Source of the DNA: Tenebrio molitor
Taxonomy: Eukaryota > Arthropoda > Insecta > Coleoptera > Tenebrionidae
Assembly (NCBI RefSeq): GCF_963966145.1
Contig: NC_091053.1
Span: 248,001 to 312,000 of the forward strand
Direction of reading: 5' to 3'
Length of the DNA stretch: 64,000 nt
The notes beneath the pieces are model-generated. The model searched no databases. It saw nothing but the letters and a program-made list of their open reading frames with translations, and was not told the DNA's origin. Both the position numbers and the translations under genes were made by a program. Below are positions 33,928 through 44,778 of the stretch, piece by piece (the stretch's first letter is position 1; each line of letters begins with the position of its first letter).

Positions 33928-34978
33928 GACTGGCCATAGGCTTTACATGCTAATTTTTCAACCCCCTGTTAACTTTTATTTTTGTGAAAATTACAACAAA
34001 ACCTAGCGCTGTTTTTAGATTAAACAATAGTACTACATATCTAATCATTTACTTCATTTTGTAAAACATACATAAATGGTTGTAATAGACAATTTACAAA
34101 TAAAATGTTATTTGCAAAAAATAGTGTGAACATTAATATTTCACGTTTAATAACCATAGCTTCATTATTATTTATGTTATAACAAGGTTCTTTACTTCAA
34201 TAAAAATTAAATGAAATGTACAAAACGGCCTCCAGAGGCAGTTAAGCAATCACACAATCAATTACATATCAAAATTATGTACAAATGTCAGGTGAAATTT
34301 TGGCCTACTGAAAATTTAAAATTGGTGCAAACGGAATTCAAAAAATGTCTTTTTCTATTTTGCGTTTAGAATAAGTCTGTTCTAGCACCCAAATGACGTC
34401 ATTTGAGTCCTTTAATAGGTCGTTGGCGTGTTAGAATAGACTAGTAAAACTTACTGTATTGATGTTGGTAGCGTGAAGTGTCAACTGACAGACGTCAAAA
34501 AATAAATCTCGCAGAGAACAAAGCAAATTAATAAATAACAATGAACAAAACGTTTAATTTTCATTCTGGGATTTGGACTTCTCCGGCAGTAAATCTTTTG
34601 TGCAATTTGCCTAATTTGCGGCGGCGTTAGTGATAAACTTTCTTCAACATTCATTTTCAAACATCAAATGCGAAAATAAAAAAAATCTGACGTTTTAAAT
34701 TAATTTTTTTCACAGCCGGCTAAAATTATGCCACATAAAAAATGTCACTAACCACCGCAAAATTCCCTACATTTAAAATTTTTATTTTTTTTTATTTATA
34801 AAATAGTATAAAGCGGCAAAATAGAAAAAATAGTATAAAAGATTCGTTGCAGAATTGAAATTGTTTCAATACATTATCATATCCCATAACTTTACTACAC
34901 AACTGGGTTGAATATTTTCATGAGGACAAAAGTTAACAAGGGGTTAAAAAATTAGCATGTAAAACCCTATGGCCAGTC
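33928..34978. mobile_element. 1,051-bp non-autonomous element with TTAA target duplication
   Basis: TIRs of about 48 bp: GACTGGCCATAGG, CTTTACATGCTAATTTTT, AACCCC.TGTTAACTTTT, with one indel between ends. TTAA lies directly outside both (33924-33927 and 34979-34982), the signature of piggyBac-type insertion. The termini do not begin CCC, so it would be an unusual piggyBac relative. No transposase remnant is seen inside. Confidence 0.8.
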
Positions 34979-35286
34979 TTAAGTAGAGTTATATCAGACA
35001 CATCAATAATTTTATTTAATATTTATTGTCTATTATTAATACAATAGAAACAATAGTGTTTGTTGGTGTTTTATTTGGTGTAAATAACGTAAATAAAAAT
35101 AATAATTTCCTGTGAGCGAATTGAGGTGAGTGAGAAATAAATTATGAAATCTATTTAATAAAAACATGTGTACTGTGTTAAAAATAAGTTTTTATTAGCA
35201 ATTACAATTGAATGGATTGGATAGATATAATTTTTATAATTTTTTGTTTCATTGGTCTCCATTCGTGCCCAACTTTCCGATAAATA

Positions 35287-35390
35287 GGTGACGCCTTGCC
35301 TCCTACATTGGTTAGCGTCCTAGCGCGCCACTTTACGGGAGGTCCCAGGTTCTAACCCCGGTGTCGCCTGACCAGGTGTGAGTTTTTTTC
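35287..35390 (+). repeat. tRNA-derived SINE head
   Basis: GGTGACG at 35287-35293 can pair with TGTCGCC at 35361-35368 as an acceptor stem (two wobble pairs). An A-box-like TTGCCTCCTACATTGGTTAG and a B box GGTTCTAACCC at 35348-35358 are correctly spaced, and a T-run near 35383 could stop Pol III. The anticodon stem is mispaired, so this is a SINE head and not a working tRNA gene. The body probably extends right into 35391-35880. Confidence 0.65.
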
Positions 35391-35880
35391 ATCACATCGT
35401 GGTATATCTCATATCACAGATATGATATCACAGTATCAACCTCTAAGTATCTACCACCTTCCTTCCGCACCCATGATCACCGTACCCATCCCGAATCTTC
35501 CCGTCAGTGTGGCTGAAAAGGCTCTGGAAAGCCTCAGCAGCAGCCTACCCCCTTTTCGGGGGTAATGAAAGATGTATCTTTTCCTTTCCTACATTCGTTC
35601 ACTTTCGTTCACGCTTTAAACGTGTTCGTTTCCTTCCACCTTTCCTCTCCCTCTACAAAAAAAAATGCGGCTCCGTAAAAGCGAGCTGGACAAAAAGACC
35701 ATGCTCTTCTTGGAGACGACCTGCATCGGTTCACAAATCGACACCGGCCCCGAGATGGATTGGACTGCTCCACAGAGCCGGTGGTAACAAGGCCATTACC
35801 ATTCTACTTTTGATAAAACCGGAGAAAATAAATATCAACAATGATCTACATTTTACGATCCTTGTAACAACCATCTGATG
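35391..35880 (+). repeat. Possible SINE body or LINE-related tail
   Basis: GC-richer than its surroundings, with an open plus-strand frame (35507-35878) that has no recognisable domain. CCACAGAGCCGGTGGTAACA followed by AGGCCATTACCATT reads like a repeat tail. Its continuity with the tRNA-like head is inferred from adjacency only. Confidence 0.3.
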
Positions 35881-36771
35881 ACCGCAACATAAACATAATT
35901 GTTATTTGGTGATTTAAAATAATTAGGCATAAAGTATTTGACTGAACAAAATAAACAATGAATTCGTTAATTCGTCGGAACTTTATTTTCAATGAAATGC
36001 TATATTAATCCGGGGACTGTTTTATTAAAAAGAAAGTACAAACATATTCAGATTGTTAAGATCAAATTTAAGGAAATAGGAAACTGGATTCAAATCATTT
36101 TTCATTTATTGTAAGCAAAATTATTATTTGTTTTGATTAAAATATTGAGGTTTTAAGAAGACTTTCTTCCGGTAAACATTTGATTGTTTTTTCATCATCA
36201 CTCACAATCGTTCAACGATTCAGCAAAATGTGATAACGGCACTGCGGCACACAATGTTAAAATAAACTGAACAATATAATGAAGAACATATACTTTAACA
36301 GTGAATACGGAGTGTATAAATAGCATACTGAACATTTTTACAAATCAATGTTACAATAATTTGAATAGCGTTAAATGCCAAACAGTGCATCATTAGAAGG
36401 TTCACAGATGTGGCTTCTGTTAATCCAGTCTCTATGTCAAATCCTGTTGTTTGCTGTGGGTCGGATAAGGAAGAAGCTGCGTTCAAAGCAGCTCAGGTGC
36501 AAACCACAACGACGTTTCTGCTACTGGATTACTGGATTACCTTAGTAAACTTTCATTTTGGAACTCGGTTAACAACAAGATAAGCTTTACCAGAAATATA
36601 ATTCGTTTTACCGTTCAATTGTATTTCAATAGATAGAGTATTGAAATAAATCTGTGATAAAAAGGGCAATGTACAAACGCAGGTAATCTTTTTAGTTGAA
36701 ATGTTTTGGCAATTCCTTCAGATGTATCACTTTCTGCTCTGTGTAACAGAAGGTTCCGTGATTGCAATATA
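35881..36771. other. Gene-free stretch
   Basis: AT-rich; nothing recognised. Confidence 0.4.
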
Positions 36772-37248
36772 CAGAGTGTCCCAAAAATGGCGGACTAACT
36801 ACTTACTACCGTATCCAGGATGTTTAAATGTACACGAAAAAAATATGGAAAAAATTTTTCAGACAAAAAAATAAATTATTATTATTTTTATTATTAACGG
36901 TAATACAATGTAAACAAAGATGTACTCGTACATCATTACCTTGCAATGTTACCGTAGTGGATTTAAAATATTTTTTTCGATTTCCAAAGCTTCTAAATTC
37001 ACTATTGTGCAGGATTAGTTATTGGTAGTGAGTAATCCTGTACTTTGTGATAATATGTACGATTAGAGGTGGCTGTCATGACAATTTAATACATATATTT
37101 CAAAATAATTTTCCTGTTAAGTGCCACTTTCAAGGACCGCCCAATCAGTAAATAAGTCCAATATAATTTTTTAAACATTTTTCTGACATTTACGGTAGTC
37201 TCTTCTACACCGTAGTGCACCGTTAGTCCGCTATTTTTGGGACACCTG
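36772..37248. mobile_element. 477-bp MITE, TA-flanked
   Basis: Left CAGAGTGTCCCAAAAATGGC, right (reverse complement) CAGGTGTCCCAAAAATAGCG, both then GGACTAAC. TA at 36770-36771 and 37249-37250. The interior has a small ORF only (36828-37028). Confidence 0.85.
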
Positions 37249-37682
37249 TATGTACTTATGTTAACTTTTTACTAGATTTATAAAAATCTTTTTTATCTGT
37301 TGATTCCAGGAATTTTGATACGCGCTTCTCCAATGATCTTGACATTTAAAAATAATTAAAATTTAATAACAATTAAAATATTATTGAAGAAAATATCTAT
37401 ATTGAAGTTGACGCGGCAGTGCCGGTTTTAGAATTAATTCGCCCCTAGGCCATATTTTAGTGCGCCCCTCAAAACAAAACAAGAGAATCACGGAAATAAA
37501 GGAAAATCATCTTTAACTTTTTTATTTTTTATCATTTTAAAGAAAAACAAGAATTAACAAATAAAATTCAAATTCTAAACAAAATATGTACCTAATGTAA
37601 TACAGGGTCGCTGAAAAGTATGGATACAGATAAATATCTTCAGAACGATTTAGCAGAGCTCGTTGAAATTTGGCATACAATA

Positions 37683-38238
37683 CAGGGTGTTTTCGAAATT
37701 GAGGCGTTCCTTTTAACATGTGATAGTATGCGTTGTTCTAAAGAGTTTTAGCCAAAATCACCTTAGTAAAATGTGTACGCCAATAAAGATACAATAAGGT
37801 AATTTTTTTAAAATGTTTGCTCAAATTTGTGCTGATTTGTTAGAAATTAGAATGGGCGTTAATCAAAAATACTGTCAAAGTTGTTATCTAATTAGTCGGA
37901 ATGGCTTTATCATTACGAAATGAGCTCTTAGATATGTTGCTAATGTAGGTATGGGCAATGTTATCACGTTATCAAAATGCAGCTGCGGCGGCCAGAGAGT
38001 ACCCAGAACGATTTCCAGAAAGACACCATCCTGGGCCACGTCAGTTATTAACTTATTAATCTAGTACAGCGGAGAAATAGACAGGACCGGACTCAAAATT
38101 TTAGAAAACCATAAAAATATACAATCGATTATCTCCGTTAATACAAACATTTTACTAAGAAGATTTAGGCTAAAATTCTTAAGAATAATGTATAGTACCT
38201 CGTGTTACCAGGAACGCCTCAACTTCGAAAACACCCTG
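37683..38238 (+). mobile_element. 556-bp innermost element with transposase remnant
   Basis: Left CAGGGTGTTTTCGAAATTGA then GGCGTTCCT is matched inverted by AGGAACGCCTCAACTTCGAA then AACACCCTG. TA at 37681-37682 and 38239-38240. Related inner segments (TTTAGCCAAAATC..CTTAGTAAAATG and its mirror) extend the arms. It contains the DUF4817-like fragment at 37901-38059. Confidence 0.85.
37901..38059 (+). pseudogene. DUF4817-like helix-turn-helix fragment of a transposase
   Basis: ATG at 37901 gives MALSLRNELLDMLLM, an in-frame TAG at 37946-37948, then in the same frame SRYQNAAAAAREYPERFPER and HHPGPRQLLTY before TAA. The A-x-x-A-x-x-Y-x-E-R-F-P-x-R-x-H-P pattern is characteristic of the DUF4817 N-terminal DNA-binding region of insect TA-element transposases. 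Only the N-terminus remains, and it carries one stop. Confidence 0.7.
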
Positions 38239-39166
38239 TATAATTTTATCATCTGAGATTTTTTTCACTTTTCTAACATTTATTTTGAAGATGCAAGACT
38301 AACTTAATTTTTTTAAATGGCACGGGGAGTCAAATTTAATATTTTTGAAAAGAGTATTTTTTGTGAATACAGTAATGCAACACATGTCCACATCGCCGCC
38401 ATTTTGAAAATCTTTTTAGCATTAAAAATTACGTACCTATTATCGCGTTTAAACTTTTTTTTTATTAAAATGTATTCTGTTTCAGTTAAATGTCTTATTT
38501 TTACACTTATTATTGACTTTTATTTATTTTTTGGTCAAAATATAGGCGGCAAAGAACTGACTATAGCTAAAGACCACATTTCCAAGACTAACTAAATTTT
38601 ACATTTTTTCAAATTTTTTAATTTCATAATTTTTTATAATGTTTTGATTAAAATAAGATACCCATGTGTTACATCACTAAATCCACAAAAAAATACTATT
38701 TTTAAAGATATTAAATTTGACCCCCAACCCATTTAAAAAAATCAAAATTTCAGATAGTAGAATTTAAACATTTCTAATTATGTGCCAAATTTCAACGAGT
38801 TCTCCTAAACCATTCTGAAAATATTTAACTGTGTTCATACTTTTTATCGATCTTGTATGTATCTACATTCTAGAGCCGAAAATATTGCACTAAAAAAAAA
38901 ACATCCAAAACATTCCCTTTTCGAAGTTGTGCCGAAACCGACGAGGATGACCATTGTCGGTCATAAATCTACCCTAATTTATTTTATGATATCCAATTCA
39001 TCTGGCACTTTTCTCTTGCTGACGCGTTGTTGTCGCTTTCCGTAGCAAATTATTTATATAATTTATATATTTTTTTAAAGCACGATCGGCCGGGCGCCCC
39101 TTTTCTCCTGGCGCCCCTAGGCAATTGCCTATGATGCCTAGTGGTAAAACCAGCACTGTGACGCGG

Positions 39167-41376
39167 TGAAGGGCATATTTTTATAAGTATAAAAAATATT
39201 TTTAAATTTCGAGTAAGTAGAGTTGCGGACAATAAAAAACCGTATATTTTTTTTACATCGTACAATTTGGGTTTTTTTGACATTGTGATTTATGCCAAAC
39301 GTCTAGAAATAGGTTAGGTGGTAAATGTTAGTTGATAGACGAATGACACTAATGATTAATGGTGACATTAGCTAACAAATTAGAGCCTCATTTAAGCAGC
39401 TAAATATCTGGCGAATTTTGAGCAAGAGTTGTAACGGGTGACTATTAAAATTTTCACTTGGAGTTGGCTTTGAACGAGATTTTATTTTTTCTGTTACTTT
39501 AGATACACGCAAGAACGAACGACAAATGTCAGTCAGTACAATTGAAACATAACCAAATTAAGAGAAAAAACATTTATTGAAATGTCAAACTTGTCAGTGC
39601 CTAAGGTGCAACGGAAAACAAAGAATGATCCATAGCCAACCCTAAGTGAAAATTTTAATAGTCACCCGTTACTATTTCTTATTGTCCGCAACTGTACCTA
39701 TGTGTTTTTTATGAATTTACATATTAAGTATTTATTTGTAAAATATGTACATGTTATTTCAAGCAGCATTTCATTTTATTATCAATATTAACATTTCACT
39801 GTTATATTTGTATTATCGGTAAATTTTACGCAACAGCCGCCGAACGCGGGGAATAGTGCGGTGTGGGGCGGTGACTGAAATTTGCAGCTCGAAGGACTTA
39901 GATATTTTGTAGCTGATTTAGATTTTTAATTATACCTCCGGTATTATTTTACTAAAATTATACACAGAAGTATCGTCGCAACTACTAGCATACTCAAGTA
40001 AAATACACGTTCAGCAAGTTTCATGGGTAAATGGAGTTAGTGCAGCGAACACATAAATCCATTCGGATAAACCAACAGCCTCCTGAGTACACTGAGATGC
40101 AAATTAATCCTGCTCCCGTTCTATGTATTGTTATCCAACTGTGTACAAGAAACTGTAAAAACTTGCAATACTCGTGCTCTTTAAATCCATAATTTATTCG
40201 TCCCTACAAAAAAAGGAGTTCACTTGATTACTTTGTGGCAAAAATAATGTCGTTATTTTAACGACCCATCGGGAAATTGCCTCGTGTCTCTACGGACTCG
40301 CCCTTGTTGCCGGAAAATATGAAAATGCCACAATTTCTTGAATATATAAACATTAAACGTCACGCTCGCAGCTACGGCGCTAATTAATTTGACACTTTGT
40401 GATTCTGACCGTATTTTTCCTTTATCAGATAAAGGGAATTATCAATTAACTCGTAAACGCCATTCCATTTCGTCATTTCCATTCTCTTGTAATTTCGTTT
40501 TTGACTGAGGCTTTTAGTACCTGTCTGCGGTTGTAATTAGTCGGGGGTGGTTGCGGAAGGTTTTAAACACTCATTAAAATAGAAACACGCCGGTTAATAA
40601 AGATACCCTACATTAATCGACATGAACAACCACATTTAGTCCTGTTTTTCAATAAGTTTATTAATAAACGAAATTACACGTTAAAGTGTAAAGCACGAAG
40701 CGGTGAAACATGACTCTCAAGGTAAATTTAAGCTCGCTTAATGTTTATAGGCAACACATCAATCACTCGTGTATTTTGTGTGGCGGGGTCGATACACTCA
40801 CTCCAATTGCGAACACCACAAAACATCAAGAACAAAAGGAAAATAAGAGGTACCGTTGCGAACGCGGGGGATGTTAATCCCGACCTAACAAACAGAACTA
40901 ATTCAAATGAATTCTAATCGCTCGAAAAACGTCCTTTAAAACTGCAATTACGTTTTTTCAGTGCGAGCTTGAGGCTTTTAGTCGAGAGATGTTTACAAAG
41001 ATCCATTAACAGATGTGCCGGTTGTGTAAAGGACCGTGCGGGATGTGATAATTCCAAACAAGATAAGGAACGCACTCGGAAATTTAATTAGGAGCCGTTA
41101 CGGTTGTTAGGTATGTCAGATATTTCATGTTTTCGAAGTTGTACACTGATGCCTCGTCTTGGAAATTCAAATCTCTCTCGTATTTACGAAAAGTTGCAAC
41201 ATCTTGCATTTTGTTCCAATTCCGCTCGAATCTTGTTCCAACGTGTTTTAAGAATTGAACAAATTCAACAAGACAGAAGCGTTGTCTGCATAATTTGTAG
41301 ATCACACGAATGAAATCAGTTTCAGTGGCATCTCAAGGTCCGATCAAGACAATAACTAAGATCACAGGTCATAATA
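39167..41376. other. 2.2-kb gene-free stretch
   Basis: Moderate GC patches occur near 39840 and 40540 without supported exons. An inverted pair around AACGGGTGACTATTAAAATT (near 39434) and AAAATTTTAATAGTCACCCG (near 39647) indicates one more decayed TIR element of about 240 bp, with GTTGCGGACAATAAAAAAC outside on one side and TTGTCCGCAACTGTA on the other. Confidence 0.45.
39428..39670. mobile_element. About 240-bp decayed foldback element
   Basis: GTAACGGGTGACTATTAAAA then TTTTCACTT at about 39432-39460 is mirrored by AAGTGAAAATTTTAATAGTC then ACCCGTTAC ending at about 39670. GTTGCGGACAATAA (39221) is mirrored by TTATTGTCCGCAAC (39679), hinting at a second, outer pair of arms. Non-coding. 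Confidence 0.6.
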
Positions 41377-41404
41377 GTTGTTGCCGCCTTCGGGCTATAA
41401 TAAC
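41377..41404. repeat. Short hairpin with CCTTCGGGC apex
   Basis: GTTGTTGCCGCC and GGCTATAATAAC are imperfect inverted copies around TTCG. On the minus strand the apex reads CCCGAAGGCGG, sharing CCGAAGGCG with the hairpin at 61305. Confidence 0.4.
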
Positions 41405-41729
41405 AGCACCCACATTCGATTCTACTTTCACTGCAGCTATTTATTCATAGTTTTAATCGGAATCCTGTTGTAACGGTGGCTTTGAATAAACAAGGTTTTC
41501 CATTGAAAATTCAGATTTGAAATTTCTGCGTCAGATGCACTTATAACATTAGTTATTCGCAACTAAAAATTGTTTTCGTAGACACGTGTGCCGATACGGT
41601 TGAAATAAACAATCAAAACGTGGAGCAACAAAAATGAAACTAACAAAAAGGCCAACTTATTTGCGGCAAATTTTATTTTAAAACGGTCATAATCGAAAAG
41701 GGATTTAAGAATAGTAATTAACGTTATAA

Positions 41730-41836
41730 GTCCGGGAACTCATAGTTTACAGTACGAGTTAGACGTTTAAGGACGAGGCGACGAAGGAGCCGAGTCTTGA
41801 AACTCGAAACGAGTACTGTAAAAAGAGTTCACGGAC
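41730..41836. repeat. Hairpin with GCGACGAAGGAGC apex (1)
   Basis: Arms GTCCGGGAACTC..TTTACAGTACGAGTT and AACTCG..AACGAGTACTGTAAA..GAGTTCACGGAC pair with small bulges. The apex CGAGGCGACGAAGGAGCCGA lies at 41774-41793. It sits 20 bp left of the TIR element at 41855-42466. Confidence 0.7.
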
Positions 41837-41854
41837 GAATGTCGTTATGTATTT

Positions 41855-42466
41855 TATTTCATCCTGCCTCAAATTTCGTTTGAAAGAAACATTGAAATTA
41901 ATTTCAAAATATTCAACAAAAGCTCCAAATCTAGTCACATTTTAGGAACATGATTAGCAACGGCTGTTTGGCAGTTGTTTATTTTGTTGAAATAATTTTG
42001 TGCGTCAAAATGACTTCTAAAGCAAATCCTCCAGAAATTGTAAGAAAATCTGCAGAAGCCTGTGCTGAATTAATACCTAGCAAGTCTGGTGAAAGGTACC
42101 AAAAACAATTCAGCCATTTTTGTAAATGGAAATCAGAAAATAATGTGAAGAAAATTACGCAAGAGGTTATGCTGACTGGCCTATTTTTTAGATTTGGTTT
42201 AAATGGTTGTATTATTTTATTTGTGAACTACCGTTTTTAGTCTGAGAAAGTAAGTGCATCTTCTTTGTGGCCGAAATAGTAAAATTGTTAATTTGTATTT
42301 AGATGTAGTTTTGAATAAAACATTTCTTAAAACTGAATCATTGTTATTGCGATTGTTACTTTTGTGTTTCCAGTAGCAACACTTAACCGGCGTCCGGCCG
42401 TTTTTTGCGTTTTCCCGGATTCAAACTGATGACGTAAAGTATTGAAATTTGACACAGGATGAAATA
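41855..42466 (+). mobile_element. About 612-bp TIR element carrying a recombinase-like fragment
   Basis: TTATTTCATCCTGCCTCAAA at left and, inverted, TTTGACACAGGATGAAATAA at right form 22-bp imperfect TIRs. Flanking duplications could not be settled. Inside lies the plus-strand fragment at 42010-42240. Confidence 0.5.
42010..42240 (+). pseudogene. N-terminal fragment resembling a Crypton-type tyrosine recombinase
   Basis: The frame is open from 41950, but the likely start is ATG at 42010: MTSKANPPEIVRKSAEACAE, then LIPSKSGERYQKQFSHFCKW and KSENNVKKITQEVMLTGL. The pattern LIPxKSxxRYxxxxxxFxxW, then an xxVxxxTxxVxLxYF-like strand, is the SAM-like core-binding start seen in insect Crypton-like recombinases. 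Similarity ends near LTGL; the last 18 codons are not recombinase-like. There is no catalytic domain, so this is a truncated relic. The family call is from motif memory. Confidence 0.45.
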
Positions 42467-44778
42467 AAAAAATATTCAACAAACACTACATAAAAAAGTC
42501 AATTCGTTTTAATAAACAATTGTCAATGTCAAAAATTTTTAAAAGACCGGACTGTACCACCCCAGATTCCCCAGAATATCGTTCTTATGGACCAGATGTA
42601 TAATGGTGTTTACACTAGATATTTATTGAGGTTATGTATATGTCGCACTTTGAAGTTTTTCTATCGCAATTACCCTTGCAATTACACAAATCCAGCGACC
42701 GGTACGAAAGTATGCACCTACAGAAAAATGATAAATGTTATTTATGTGTTAAGACTTTGCACATTAAAATCAATGTTATGATGTTTAATAATTGTGAAAA
42801 GTGAGTTGCGTCTTCAAACTTAGCCAGAAGAAATGAAGGTTTGTACGGAATATTTACTTTAAATCCAATAAATCGGGAAATGTGAACGGTTAAATAAAAT
42901 GTGGATTGAAAGATAAAAGGCAAAAACTAGTTTAATATTAGAAAAATGAAAAACTAGGAAATACCTAGGTAATCTGTTACATCAAAAATATGAGCAGCTT
43001 TCTCGCACATTTCTTTCATCGACATTCATGGTTTTTCCGTCTCCAATTCTTTGCAGTATCGAACTACTGCCATCTTTTCACGTTGAAGAAGCGACTGACC
43101 TGTACCGTACCCCTTTTATGTAAAGCCATTCTTCAACTTTAAATTCTTCGCCAATTTTGAATTTTATGCTTTTATATTTAAACAAGTCCTGGGCATGTCA
43201 AATGGACGAAATTTGGCTGACACTCTGAGATACCAACATTGATTTATGAAATACCTAGGTTTGACATTTTGACAAGTCTACCAACTTGACAATATTTTGA
43301 CTGTTGTTTATTAAAACCATTTACTATAGGTGCTTTATTTTTATCCTCTTGTTCCTGATTAGAGCAAATTCATCGGTCGTAATGTCCGCATACTGATTTA
43401 GTGCATTGTACTGACAGACGAAAGCGGCACGTCGACGTACGAAGATCACGACTAATGCTAATGTAATTAATTGACTCCGCTTGATATAAGAGAGGTACGG
43501 ATTAGAGCCTGGTGAAAATTGTTAAGCATGTTTGACGTGGCCCGAAACTAACAGTAACAAGTGTGCACTCACAGATAAAAGTGAAAATATGTCGGTGTTT
43601 GAAAATAATTTAAGAAAAAAGCTTTTGTGTGCTGACACGATGACGGAGAAGTACCTCGACTCAAGTAAGAAAAAGTGTGAAGGTGAAATTGACAAGAGAC
43701 TTGGAAATATGAATATAAATTTCTTTCCCGGAACAAAAAGCAAGTGTGAAATTTAAGCTTTATGATGTTTCTCAACTCCCTAAAAACTCCAGAGCAACAC
43801 GGTTAGTATATTGTCTTTCGCAGCGGAGCTTCTCATTCGGTTATTGTACTCGACTGCCTTCAACTTAATTTCAGCGATAATTCTGGAAGTGGGAATCCAA
43901 AAAACTCAGGTAGGTGGTATTTCATACCGAAGTGACTAACGAGAACGGAATTTGTTACAAGCAATAAATTCCTTTTGATCGGAAACTATTGTAAATAACA
44001 TGTGAGTAAAAATTTAATTATAGCAATTGTGGAAAATCGTAAAAGTAGCAGACAATAAACTGAACTCAAACGAAATAAATCATAACGTCTATCAGACACA
44101 AATCGAAATGAAATTTGTAAAAATCAAACTATTAACCTTGACATATGCGCGACCCTGACAGAATCCTTATTATTGAATCAGTGGCAACTGTTAATTTTTT
44201 CTGTTAAATCAAAAAGTTCATTGATCACGCCATTATTTACACACTCTTTTGTTTAGGGTAACGGTTTACTTTCTTAAGTCATGTAAAAATTTTACTTCAC
44301 AAAACACTGTTAATTTTATAAATTCCCCTGAATTAAGTGAAAAAGAAATACTTAGTAAAAACTTAATCTTCATTATGTGAAAACCCAGACCGATGAATGA
44401 GCTTTCTTCCTGTCACACTTATTAATAATTATGACCCGGAATTTATGCACACATTCACTCTTAAATTTAGTTCCTTTTTGTGAAAAAATATACATAAAAC
44501 AACCCAAAGTTATTTTTAAAAGTTTTAAAACCCTTTTTTTGTTTTTATTTAAAAAGAAACTAAGTACATACGAGGAAGTACATAGTACATATGTACCTTG
44601 ATTTTTTAAAGATTAAGAGACTTACGGACGATATTTACGATTATGCCTTGATAAGTTCTACTTTTCTAAAAGCTTTGGTCATTTTTGTTTGGAGTTGCAG
44701 AATAACACAGAAAAATGATATTTGTTTTCGTAAACTGCTCAACAAGAAAAAAGTGTAAAATCTCAAACTCATATTATA
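42467..44778. other. Gene-free stretch with one relict coding patch
   Basis: Contains the repeat copy at 42515-42566 and the direct repeats described at 42958-43260. The plus-strand ORF 43532-43756 (MTWPETNSNKCALTDKSENM) and its antisense ORFs have no recognised domain. Confidence 0.35.
42958..43260 (-). pseudogene. Decayed coding patch between 13-bp direct repeats
   Basis: GAAATACCTAGGT occurs at 42958-42970 and 43248-43260. Between them the minus strand reads, with one stop, KGYGTGQSLLQREKMAVVRY, CKELETEKP, stop, MSMKEMCEKAAHIFDVTDYL. The helical C-E-K-A-A-H-I-F-D-V-T segment is like the second half of a transposase helix-turn-helix. The direct repeats could mark an insertion or be chance. 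Confidence 0.3.

Larger units (their letters stand above)
37603..38855. mobile_element. TA-flanked element inside the hAT element
   Basis: Left CAGGGTCGCTGAAAAGTATG ... CTCGTTGAAATTTGGCA is matched by the inverted right end (TGCCAAATTTCAACGAGTTC to CATACTTTTTATCGATCTTG). About 80-bp arms with several mismatches. TA lies outside (37601-37602 and 38856-38857). It is split by the 556-bp insertion at 37683. Confidence 0.75.
37417..39158. mobile_element. 1,742-bp non-autonomous hAT element with 8-bp TSD
   Basis: Left CAGTGCCGGTTTTA, right (reverse complement) CAGTGCTGGTTTTA, flanked by perfect TGACGCGG duplications at 37409-37416 and 39159-39166. Subterminal GCCCCTAGG motifs occur at both ends (near 37441 and 39113). 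It carries no hAT transposase; most of its length is two later insertions (37603-38855 and, inside that, 37683-38238). Confidence 0.9.

Noticed and set aside
35287..35368. Functional tRNA gene
   Set aside because: A and B boxes and an acceptor stem are present, but the anticodon stem does not pair and no convincing anticodon loop forms.
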